DNA of 6,842 nucleotides from an uncultured Bacteroidota bacterium. GTDB taxonomy: Bacteria > Bacteroidota > Bacteroidia > Chitinophagales > Chitinophagaceae. The stretch spans positions 1 through 6,842 of the forward strand of contig CAMLEX010000278.1 in the NCBI GenBank assembly GCA_946479055.1, written 5' to 3'. Position numbers and translations under genes: made by a program. The notes beneath the pieces were generated by a model. The model was not told the DNA's origin. It worked only from the letters and a program-made list of their open reading frames with translations, and did not search any database. This document shows positions 1-6,842 of this stretch, piece by piece; position 1 is the stretch's first letter; each line of letters begins with the position of its first letter.

Positions 1-115
1 ATAGAATTCTTTTGTAGCCGTTATTCTACGAAACAGTTGTTGCGTTTTCCTTATTGTTGCAATAGTGACTAATTGTAAGATCAGATGCTGACTACATTCA
101 TTTACCAAACACTTG

Positions 116-2686
116 CTAAAAAAACAATTCCGCACGGAAAAATAAATTATCTCCCTCTGAGGATAAGCCATACATACCGGTTAATGTTATCTTGTTGAAA
201 GGAATAAGAATAACACCCATACCGTATCCATCGTGCCATAACGAAGATTTTTCACCGGGCATCCATACCCTGCCTATATCATAAAAACCCACTAAGCCGG
301 CTCTGCCATTAAAAAAATAATTTCTTGTATTGGTCAGCCATCTTATTTCCGTATTTGTATAGAAAATGCTTTTCCCATAAAATCGTTCTCTTTCATATCC
401 GCGCAACTCTGCATTTCCTCCAAGACGATTTAAATGATAAAAATCAGGATGACCAAATAAGGTAGCGCCTCCTGCCCTCATTGCAAAGGTGAATTCCCTG
501 CTCATGGGAAGATAAACAGCAGCAGTTGAATTGAGCTTTACAAAGGTCGAGCCTGTATCAGAAAGATTTCTTAATACACCGCCGCCAAAATTAAAAACAA
601 ATCCACGTGCGGGACAGATAGAGCCATTAGTATGATCATATCTATAAGCCGCTTCAAACCCTCCAAACTGTTTCCGGCTAAAAACAGAAGGATCAATACC
701 GCCATCTCCGATATTATGCCCCGGTTCATTTTTATATTTTACCGATTGATAAATCAATGAAACTTCCGTATGATGTTTTTTCTGAAATTTCCGTTCAAAA
801 CCAATGGCACCATATACCCGCTGACTAAAAGTCCTGTAGTAGTTCATTGTTTTATTTGCAAATAGAGTATTGTTACCCGTTCCGAAATAATTTTCAACTG
901 CAGGATCATCCAAACGTCCTTTCATCAGCAGATCCCATTTGCCAACGGCATGACCGAAGCGGCCCACATAGCCAACATTAAATGATTTTCTTAAAAACCC
1001 ATATAAGGCATGCACAGAATGTACGATCTGGTATTCCTTCCTGCGCCAGGGTTGCGGGGTAAATACAATGCCAGCACTGACTTTTATCCCGGTTCTTGGA
1101 AAAAGGTCCATTGGGTCGGTATCAAAAGCAAAATATGCAGGAGGAGTTAATACGGGAATAAATGAGAAGTTTAATTTTTCATCCCGGATCGTGTCGTATT
1201 CAAACTTCTCGCCTCTATAAAATTTAATACCTTTTATTTTATTATTATCCCGCAAAACTGATATTGAATCTTTGTTCTGTGGGTCTATCACACGGATTTT
1301 TATTTTGCTTCTTTTTTCTCCCTGTAATTCAACTATGTCTTTTTTGCCCAGCCCATAAATAAAAAGATCTTTTGTTTCACCGGCATGGAACCGGCGTGAA
1401 TAATAAGGAGTGTCTATTAAATTGCCTTCTTTATTTATCTTAAATACATCTACAGCAACTCTTCTTTCCGGCAATACATTCACCTTTATTAATTCCGTTT
1501 TTTCTGAACCCAATATGGTTACAGTTTTTGCCAGATATGCATAATAGTCTTTTGCATATTTCTGTAATTCATCCCGCCTTGATTTTAATTTACTAATGAT
1601 TTCATTTCCTGAAATAATGAATAACTCCGGCGGCATTAGCCGGATACTGTTTTCGATCAGGCTATCCGTAAGCACCTGTTGCAATTCCTTTGCCTGGGCT
1701 ATCCATTCGTCCAAGGTAAGCTCGTTGAGGAATTTCTGATCAAGAGGCCGACCCGGAGAATTCCATCCACCGATATCTTTTATAGAATAACCAAATCCCT
1801 GTATCTGGCGTAGTACAGAACCCGCTATATCGGGATATAGTCCATCAATCTTTGTATAAGCCTGGTCTCTGTCTCTGGGTACCGGTTTATAGATTGTTTG
1901 TTTTCCCAAATCAAATTCAGCCCATCGCCAGTTATCCTTATGACGGCCCCAGTCGCCAATGAACATATCAAAAAGCCGGGCACGTACAAAAGCCACCTGG
2001 TCTACATTGTTATCATTCTCATCATAAACTTTTTCCAATAACTTTTCACTACCCACCACGTTTTTAGAATTTCCGAAATTATCAGCATCTTCCTGATTTT
2101 CATCGGGTCTTTCTTCTAATAAATATAATTGATCGCCATAATCATCTGAATATTCGTTAAAAGAAGGCTGCTTTGGAACAAATACAATTTCGGGAAGAGT
2201 ATGATAAATGCCCGCTGCCTTTATCATTGGAGTGATAGTATACGCTGCATAAGGATGGCCTATTGAAACCTGGTCTTTTGCAATACGGCTAATATAAGTT
2301 CCCTGCATATCCTTTAAGCCTTTTCCAAAATCCTTATTCACACTTCTTAAAACATATTCTTTTCCGTTTTTATCTTTTAAACGTAAATTTTTTGATTGCC
2401 TTCCACCTCCATCCTGGATTGGCGTAAGTCCTCCTTTGGCTGTATCGAGATAAAAATTTTCTACCCGTATTGGCGTATTCCATTCATTGCGATAATGTTT
2501 GCCCCAGAAAAAATTATGAAAAGAAGATCTTTTGTACTCTTTGCCCGGTATAACAACGGTAGTTCCTTTTACAAATGGGGAATCTTTTACGATGAATGTT
2601 TGTGCTTTTAATGCAGTAAATATTCCGGCTAGCAGTATTGCTACCATACTACTACCTGCTATTTTCAAAAAAGGGCCCTTCCCCAT
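116..2686 (-). CDS. Outer-membrane BamA/TamA-type beta-barrel protein with periplasmic kinase-like region
   Basis: Seen: 856 aa with an N-terminal signal peptide (basic start, hydrophobic residues 12-26, likely cleavage after LKA at 28). Residues about 85-385 read as an atypical-kinase-like region: a glycine-rich strand (GGG at 93-95), a YVLRSVNKD strand (111-119), a hinge-like YLLEERP (188-194), a catalytic-loop-like GDWGRHKDNW (244-253) and a DRD metal-site-like motif (272-274). Residues about 400-530 are a beta-rich linker domain. Residues about 535-856 are a D15/Omp85-type barrel with the loop-6 signature ELRGY (760-764) and a C-terminal Phe, as in BamA/TamA substrates of the BAM machine. 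Known from memory: Bacteroidota carry longer relatives with an added N-terminal metallophosphoesterase domain; this copy has neither that domain nor recognisable POTRA repeats. Inferred: it sits in the outer membrane with the kinase-like part in the periplasm. The start is supported by the signal peptide; no Shine-Dalgarno is visible. It lies 90 bp downstream of the cyclase gene. The barrel call is firm, the kinase-like call moderate, and the substrate is unknown. Confidence 0.88.
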   Translation of the reverse strand: MGKGPFLKIAGSSMVAILLAGIFTALKAQTFIVKDSPFVKGTTVVIPGKEYKRSSFHNFFWGKHYRNEWNTPIRVENFYLDTAKGGLTPIQDGGGRQSKNLRLKDKNGKEYVLRSVNKDFGKGLKDMQGTYISRIAKDQVSIGHPYAAYTITPMIKAAGIYHTLPEIVFVPKQPSFNEYSDDYGDQLYLLEERPDENQEDADNFGNSKNVVGSEKLLEKVYDENDNNVDQVAFVRARLFDMFIGDWGRHKDNWRWAEFDLGKQTIYKPVPRDRDQAYTKIDGLYPDIAGSVLRQIQGFGYSIKDIGGWNSPGRPLDQKFLNELTLDEWIAQAKELQQVLTDSLIENSIRLMPPELFIISGNEIISKLKSRRDELQKYAKDYYAYLAKTVTILGSEKTELIKVNVLPERRVAVDVFKINKEGNLIDTPYYSRRFHAGETKDLFIYGLGKKDIVELQGEKRSKIKIRVIDPQNKDSISVLRDNNKIKGIKFYRGEKFEYDTIRDEKLNFSFIPVLTPPAYFAFDTDPMDLFPRTGIKVSAGIVFTPQPWRRKEYQIVHSVHALYGFLRKSFNVGYVGRFGHAVGKWDLLMKGRLDDPAVENYFGTGNNTLFANKTMNYYRTFSQRVYGAIGFERKFQKKHHTEVSLIYQSVKYKNEPGHNIGDGGIDPSVFSRKQFGGFEAAYRYDHTNGSICPARGFVFNFGGGVLRNLSDTGSTFVKLNSTAAVYLPMSREFTFAMRAGGATLFGHPDFYHLNRLGGNAELRGYERERFYGKSIFYTNTEIRWLTNTRNYFFNGRAGLVGFYDIGRVWMPGEKSSLWHDGYGMGVILIPFNKITLTGMYGLSSEGDNLFFRAELFF

Positions 2687-2776
2687 ATAAAAGTTGTTAA
2701 TTATAATTGCAAGGATCTATATAACGGAATTAGCCATAAAACATTATGCCGTTTTTTAATAATACAATTATGATAC

Positions 2777-3874
2777 CTAGATCTTCAAAGCGTATAATTC
2801 CATGGACTCATCTACTCCTTTCAAAAAAACCTCCCCCAGGCTTTCCCCCTGCCAGGTTTCCAGGATGCCTGTGTGAAAAAATTCTTTAGACACAATAAAT
2901 TTTTGATTCAATTCATTGCAGGCACTCCGGATGCGGGCGGCAATATTCATAGCTTCACCACTGATGGCAATATCTTTTTTAATAATCCCTATCTCACCAA
3001 TAGTAACATCACCCGCATGCAGACCTACTCTAAAATCAGGGATAATGGAATATTCCCTCCGGAAGTAATCCGATTTTCTTTGCAAGGCCTTACGTGATTC
3101 AATAACAGCCTGTATAGATTTCAAAACATTGCTTCTTTTATACGGCCAGGTTACTACTACTTCATCGCCTACATACTGGTAGATCATTCCCCGGTTGTCC
3201 AACACGGCTATGGATACGTAATGAATAAAGTCTTTTATAAAGAAAAAATATTTTTCATGCCCTAACTGTTCTGCTATTGGAGTAGAATCCTTAAGATCAA
3301 GGAACATGATAATCCTTTTTTCATTTCTTGGCCTGAGATACTTACCTGTCAGGATCTCCCAAAAAACACCAGGAGAATATTTCTGATCGATTTCGACAAT
3401 GATCTGCGCTGATAGAAGCATTACCAGCCAGAACAGCAATGCATTGCTGATGAACTTCGTATGTAAAAAATAATTCCTGAACTGATTGCCGGTTTCACTG
3501 AAGCTTACTCCTTTGATAATAATATAGTGAAGAAAAAAAATAAGGACCACAGCAGCAAAAGCTACCAATAATAACAAAAAGACTTTAATGATCCAACCGG
3601 TAAGCAAGGCCCTGTCCCTGAAAACTATTTTTAACTCACGCAATAATAACCAGGACATTAAAAAGCTAACCGCTAAAAAGATACCAGATCTAAGCAGGTA
3701 GGCTGATAATACATTCTCCTGGTAGGGATATTCAATATCGCTTCCTGAAGATACATTACGATAATATAAAAACAGATCCACCACAGTCCACGCAAGACTT
3801 ATTATAAGTGCTCTGCGGATGCGATACCTGGCTAATGCGGATGCTATATTTATTGATTTTAAAAAACCGTTCAT
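2777..3874 (-). CDS. Membrane-anchored class III adenylate/guanylate cyclase-like protein
   Basis: Seen: 365 aa. Four hydrophobic helices (about 22-38, 56-79, 93-119 and 139-161) are followed by a cytosolic class III cyclase homology domain (about 185-365). Metal-binding aspartates are D193 (in FLDLKDST) and D237 (in YVGDEVV). The transition-state pair is N310 and R314 (MNIAAR), and an LKG motif near the end (351-353) is typical of the family. The domain should therefore be able to cyclise a nucleoside triphosphate to a 3',5'-cyclic nucleotide, probably as a homodimer. The two positions that usually select the base hold Q233 and A303 rather than Lys and Asp/Thr, so ATP, GTP or a pyrimidine substrate cannot be assigned. 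The helices have no recognised sensor-domain signature. The start is fixed by an ATGA overlap with the ppk stop codon, which implies translational coupling. Family assignment is firm; activity and product are inferred. Confidence 0.92.
   Translation of the reverse strand: MNGFLKSINIASALARYRIRRALIISLAWTVVDLFLYYRNVSSGSDIEYPYQENVLSAYLLRSGIFLAVSFLMSWLLLRELKIVFRDRALLTGWIIKVFLLLLVAFAAVVLIFFLHYIIIKGVSFSETGNQFRNYFLHTKFISNALLFWLVMLLSAQIIVEIDQKYSPGVFWEILTGKYLRPRNEKRIIMFLDLKDSTPIAEQLGHEKYFFFIKDFIHYVSIAVLDNRGMIYQYVGDEVVVTWPYKRSNVLKSIQAVIESRKALQRKSDYFRREYSIIPDFRVGLHAGDVTIGEIGIIKKDIAISGEAMNIAARIRSACNELNQKFIVSKEFFHTGILETWQGESLGEVFLKGVDESMELYALKI
3871..3874 (-). other. ATGA stop/start overlap coupling ppk1 to the cyclase gene
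   Basis: The ppk1 stop codon TGA and the cyclase start codon ATG share bases in a four-base ATGA. This arrangement usually means that ribosomes finishing the first gene re-initiate on the second, so the two proteins would be made in linked amounts. The preceding sequence is A/T-rich with no Shine-Dalgarno, as is usual in Bacteroidota. Confidence 0.9.
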
Positions 3875-5928
3875 TTTCGATTTTTTAAATACCCGTATAT
3901 TTTTTGCTGCGGTGTTTCCTGATCATGATCCGATAAATTATTTAACCGCACCTGGTTCAGATCCTCATCCAGTGAAACTGCTTTGACGGTATCGTTCCAC
4001 TGAATGTCGAAATAATTTGTAAGATCTTCCTTTAACCTACTATCTGTTACGGGTATGCATACTTCAATACGATGCTGCAGGTTTCTTGTCATCCAGTCAG
4101 CTGAACCCATATAGACATTGCTATTATCACCCACTCCGAAAATAAATATCCGGCTATGCTCCAGGAATTGACCAACGATTCTTTTTACTTCAATATTCTC
4201 ACTAAGCTTTTCTTTTCCCGGTGCAATACAACAAATACCCCTGACCAGCAATTGAACCTTCACACCGGCTTTACCTGCTTTGTACAACAGGTCTATCATG
4301 TATATATCTTCAAGGTTGTTTATTTTTATCCTGACGGCGGCTTCCTGCCCTTTTTTCTTTTTTTTGATTTGCTTCATGATCTCTTCCTCAAAAGCAGGCA
4401 CCATATTATATTGCGAAACCAAAAGGTAATTAAAATCATTGACAGCATCTTTTTGCGGCCTTTTTTCCTTTTCGAGTATATTGAATAAATGCTGAAGATC
4501 CTTTATCACTTCGTCCCGGGCTGTAAACAAGGCATGATCAGTATAAAACCTGGCTGTTGTTTCATTGAAATTTCCAGTGCCGATATAACCATATCCCTTT
4601 ACCTCTTTCTTTGTTCTCTTTATTATTAATGCAATTTTAGAATGCACTTTGATAAGAGGAATACTGTAAATGATCTTAACACCGGCCTTTACCATTTCCC
4701 TGCTCCATTTTATATTATTGGCTTCATCGAATCTTGCTTTTAATTCTACAAAAACCTGCACCCTTTTTTTATTCTTTGCCGCACTTATCAATGCATTTAC
4801 AATATGAGATTCGGAAGCTACCCGATATAGGGTGACCGATATGGATTGCACCGCAGGGTCAATGGCCGCCTGGTTAAAAAAAGCCAGTACCGGGTTATAA
4901 CTTTCATAAGGGAAATGAAGTAACAGATCCTTGTCTTCTATCTGCCGGAATATATCACCACAGTATTCGAGCCCTATTGGTTTTAATTGTTGTAATGATG
5001 GATACTCAAGGTCTTTTCTGCTTACCGGGAATGAGGCAAGATCACTGAGGTTATGATATCTTCCGCCTTCATACAACTCATCATTTTTTAGTCCTAAAGA
5101 ACCGGCTAAAAATTTTTGAAGGCTGGAGGGCATGCCTTTTTCATACAAAAACCTGGTTGGGCTTCCAAGATCTCTTTTGGCCAGCTGCTTTTCGAGTTCT
5201 CTCAAAATGTCTTTCCCGATACCTCCTTCTTCATCAAGATAAAGTTCTGAATCACGGGTGATCTTAAAACTAAAGCAACTATGAATAGTAAAACCGGTAA
5301 ATATACAGCCCAGGTTATCCCGGATTATGTCGTCAAGGAATACAATATGTTCTGCATCATTGTCAGTTTCTAATTTAAAAAACCGTGGAAGTTTATCTGC
5401 CGGTATATTGATAACGGCATGGGACAACGAATCTTTTTCCGCTTTTTTAAGTAATACAAAAAGATAGATCTTGTTATTGCCCGGGAAAAAATTATCCTGA
5501 AAAGATTCTTCAATAAAAACAGGTTGTATAAACGCTAATACCCTGGAAAAAAAAAGTTCCCTGATCTGGGAAGTATATTTATCAGGGGTAGGGCGATTAT
5601 AATACAACATTATCCCGTTAGCCTCAAGCTCCGGCAATAGTTGTTTGTTAATAATATGCCCGAACTCTTCTAATTGTTTCGAAATGATATACTGAACGTT
5701 CTCTGAAAGTTTTTTATTAACCGGGAGGGTTGATTTATTTAATGTTTTATCCTTTAACTGTGAGTATAATGATATAACAGGGTACCGTACTCGAAAAAAT
5801 TCATCCATATTGCTGGAAAAAATGGATAAGAATTTCAGCCTTTCCAGCAAAGGAACAGAAGGGTCTCCGGCTTCCTGCAGAACCCGGTAATTAAATCCCA
5901 GCCAGCTTATATCCCTGTTGTGGTACAT
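3871..5928 (-). CDS. ppk1: Polyphosphate kinase 1 (PPK1)
   Basis: Catalyses reversible transfer of the ATP gamma-phosphate to inorganic polyphosphate. Seen: 685 aa, close to the 688 aa of the E. coli enzyme. N domain about 1-105 (SNMDEFFRVR at 39-48, with N40 matching the ATP-binding Asn), H domain about 106-310, and the phospholipase-D-like C1 and C2 domains about 311-500 and 501-685. The autophosphorylated histidine is H429 (KVHSK, E. coli H435). The second active-site histidine is H591 (LEHSRIFIF, E. coli H592). Magnesium/phosphate arginines are R369 and R399, and R563 lies in LLVRG. C1 also has the family motif IGTGNFNE (449-456). All expected catalytic residues are present. The start gives the usual family N-terminus (NRDISWLGFN). 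The 3' end overlaps the cyclase gene by 4 bases; the gap to the upstream HD-PycTM gene is 111 bp. A lysine run at 522-526 between C1 and C2 is encoded by an A-rich tract. No clear promoter or Pho-box-like site was recognised upstream. Confidence 0.98.
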   Translation of the reverse strand: MYHNRDISWLGFNYRVLQEAGDPSVPLLERLKFLSIFSSNMDEFFRVRYPVISLYSQLKDKTLNKSTLPVNKKLSENVQYIISKQLEEFGHIINKQLLPELEANGIMLYYNRPTPDKYTSQIRELFFSRVLAFIQPVFIEESFQDNFFPGNNKIYLFVLLKKAEKDSLSHAVINIPADKLPRFFKLETDNDAEHIVFLDDIIRDNLGCIFTGFTIHSCFSFKITRDSELYLDEEGGIGKDILRELEKQLAKRDLGSPTRFLYEKGMPSSLQKFLAGSLGLKNDELYEGGRYHNLSDLASFPVSRKDLEYPSLQQLKPIGLEYCGDIFRQIEDKDLLLHFPYESYNPVLAFFNQAAIDPAVQSISVTLYRVASESHIVNALISAAKNKKRVQVFVELKARFDEANNIKWSREMVKAGVKIIYSIPLIKVHSKIALIIKRTKKEVKGYGYIGTGNFNETTARFYTDHALFTARDEVIKDLQHLFNILEKEKRPQKDAVNDFNYLLVSQYNMVPAFEEEIMKQIKKKKKGQEAAVRIKINNLEDIYMIDLLYKAGKAGVKVQLLVRGICCIAPGKEKLSENIEVKRIVGQFLEHSRIFIFGVGDNSNVYMGSADWMTRNLQHRIEVCIPVTDSRLKEDLTNYFDIQWNDTVKAVSLDEDLNQVRLNNLSDHDQETPQQKIYGYLKNRK
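4357..4363 (-). other. Possible -1 slippery heptamer (A AAA AAG) within ppk1
   Basis: In the ppk1 frame, codons 522-524 read AAA AAA AAG, which contains the dnaX-type slippery heptamer in the correct phase. A -1 slip would add 15 codons and reach a TGA, giving a protein of about 539 residues that lacks the C2 domain and its second active-site histidine. No strong downstream hairpin is apparent. The run may simply encode the surface lysine patch at 522-526. Confidence 0.2.
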
Positions 5929-5978
5929 ATATTGAAACGAAATGCGGTTGAAAATAAAGCATTACGAACGAAAGAACT

Positions 5979-5998
5979 TTAAATAGTTAACAATTAAA
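5979..5998. repeat. Imperfect AT-rich palindrome upstream of ppk1
   Basis: A 20-bp imperfect palindrome centred on GTTAAC, with 8 of 10 base pairs symmetrical, lies about 50-70 bp ahead of the ppk1 start in the 111-bp gap after the HD-PycTM gene. It could be an operator for a dimeric regulator. It is very AT-rich, so chance symmetry is likely, and no known regulator consensus was matched. Confidence 0.25.
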
Positions 5999-6039
5999 CT
6001 TTAACCTAATCAGTCTCCACTCGACATAATAATATATCC

Positions 6040-6842
6040 TTAAAAAGGTGAGCCGCCCCCTTCTATGATAGTAGTAGAAGGAGCCGGGCGATTAATAGAA
6101 TTAGCTATGATAAAAGCGAACGCTGAAATAATGATACCTATCATAAAAACATTATAAGCAATGCGTACTAATCTATATTTTCTTCCCAATACTATCCCGA
6201 GATAGTAGATATCATCGACAAGGGTGCCATATAAATAATTGGGATCCCTCATCATAGTACTCATTCCCCATTTATAATCTTCCAGTCCAGTTTTAAAAAA
6301 ATTGCCAAAAAATAGCAGGTTTGTTTTCCTGTTTAATATATCCTCCCGGGTAAATTTTCCTTCCGTGATCTTTGGCCTGGTTGCCAGGATAGATATTACG
6401 ATTGTCGTCAATGCGGTGGCCAGGAATATAAACGTTGGGATAGCCAGATACCTGTCAACTTCAATTTTCCGGATAAGTACGGATAGGATCAGCGAAATAA
6501 TGATAGCATTGACACTGATCAGTATGTTGGCTTTATTATCGGCCATTTCGCTAAGCCGCATATGATTCTCAGACGTGAGGCGAAGCATGGTTTGAATACC
6601 TTTGGTAATAAATCCGCTTTGTTTGTTTTCTCCATTTTTCTTCTTATCGCCTGGCTTTGCTTCCGGCAAAACCGTGTTGCTGCTATTTTCCCGCTCCAAC
6701 TCTTCAACCTTCTTCTTGATACGTACTATATTTTTTTGTTTTTCTGCTTCCAGCAGGTCTTTACAATAAGAAGTATAGAACTGGTGTGATTCCAATAAAG
6801 TGAGTGTATTCTTTTGCCAATCCCTTACCATTATATCCAGGT
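6040..6842 (-). CDS. HD-domain protein with Pycsar-effector-like (PycTM/DUF5706) membrane region, 5' part outside window
   Basis: The reading frame stays open to the window edge, so this is the C-terminal part of a longer gene. An ATG at 6829-6831 would give 263 aa but is probably internal: no ribosome-binding site precedes it, and the following residues (LESHQFYTSYC, 13-23 counted from that Met) resemble, from memory, the tail of an HD phosphohydrolase domain found in Bacteroidota proteins annotated as Pycsar effector family. Seen next: a charged, probably coiled helix (about 24-50), a polar linker (50-75), the conserved-looking ENHMRLSEMADNKANILISV segment (88-107), transmembrane helices at about 102-120 and 128-150, an ATRPK turn (150-154), a cytosolic stretch with NLLFFGNF (171-178) and LGRKYRLVR (215-223), then a third helix (224-246) and a Pro/Thr/Gly-rich tail. 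In Pycsar, PycTM proteins respond to cCMP or cUMP and damage the membrane. Whether this one does is unknown; a housekeeping role is possible. The HD catalytic residues lie outside the window. Confidence 0.82.
   Translation of the reverse strand, partial: LDIMVRDWQKNTLTLLESHQFYTSYCKDLLEAEKQKNIVRIKKKVEELERENSSNTVLPEAKPGDKKKNGENKQSGFITKGIQTMLRLTSENHMRLSEMADNKANILISVNAIIISLILSVLIRKIEVDRYLAIPTFIFLATALTTIVISILATRPKITEGKFTREDILNRKTNLLFFGNFFKTGLEDYKWGMSTMMRDPNYLYGTLVDDIYYLGIVLGRKYRLVRIAYNVFMIGIIISAFAFIIANSINRPAPSTTIIEGGGSPF

Noticed and set aside
37..60. Seven-base direct repeat TTGTTGC, two copies 17 bp apart
   Set aside because: Too short and too few copies to distinguish from chance in low-complexity sequence.
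48..93. Small hairpins (TATTG/CAATA and TCAG/CTGA) after the outer-membrane protein gene
   Set aside because: The stems are only four or five pairs with no T tract on the transcribed side, so they do not support a terminator.
2396..2611. Plus-strand open frame of 71 codons
   Set aside because: It lies wholly antisense to the signal-peptide-bearing outer-membrane protein gene and its translation has no recognisable domain; it is a shadow frame.
2728..2760. CATAA/TTATG hairpin followed by a T run, read on the plus strand
   Set aside because: It has terminator form only for plus-strand transcription, where there is no gene, and the stem is five weak pairs.
2739..2767. Possible Bacteroidota promoter before the outer-membrane protein gene (TTG, 18-nt spacer, TAATGTTT)
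   Set aside because: It only partly matches the TTTG / TAnnTTTG consensus and the region is AT-rich, so a chance match is likely. A promoter here remains possible.
4156..4488. Plus-strand open frame of 110 codons
   Set aside because: It is antisense to the conserved C1-C2 region of ppk1. Its Phe-rich translation is what A-rich lysine codons give on the other strand.
6302..6789. Overlapping short frames on both strands within the HD-PycTM gene
   Set aside because: All lie inside a gene whose frame has clear family motifs and transmembrane helices; none has independent support.

Overview
The window looks like chromosomal DNA from a Bacteroidota bacterium, most likely of the Chitinophagales/Sphingobacteriales type. 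The evidence is roughly 40 % G+C by eye, AT-rich gaps, no Shine-Dalgarno-like sequence ahead of any start, and protein families that from memory are typical of that phylum. No taxonomic marker is present, so this is an inference.

All four real genes lie on the minus strand and fill nearly the whole window. In transcription order (right to left) they are: (1) 6842-6040, the C-terminal part of an HD-domain protein with a Pycsar-effector-like (PycTM/DUF5706) membrane region, cut by the right edge; (2) 5928-3871, a full-length polyphosphate kinase 1 with all catalytic residues; (3) 3874-2777, a four-helix membrane protein ending in a class III nucleotidyl cyclase domain, overlapping ppk by 4 bases (ATGA); (4) 2686-116, a secreted outer-membrane protein in which a kinase-like periplasmic region is joined to a BamA/TamA-type beta-barrel. 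The gaps are 111 bp, -4 bp and 90 bp, and no convincing terminator was found between genes, so a single operon is plausible. Only the ppk-cyclase pair is strongly supported as co-translated.

The unifying theme is phosphate and nucleotide chemistry: ATP to polyphosphate (PPK1), nucleoside triphosphate to cyclic nucleotide (cyclase), a possible cyclic-nucleotide-responsive or hydrolysing membrane protein (HD-PycTM), and an envelope protein with a kinase-like fold. The most interesting possibility is that the cyclase and the PycTM-like protein form a signalling pair related to Pycsar, with PPK1 between them. It is equally possible that these are housekeeping neighbours. The cyclase is membrane-anchored, unlike the typical soluble PycC, and its base-selecting positions are not the usual Lys/Asp or Lys/Thr.

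No tRNA, rRNA, CRISPR array, insertion sequence or prophage gene is visible. The left 115 bp hold only the trailer of the outer-membrane protein gene, with no gene or convincing terminator.
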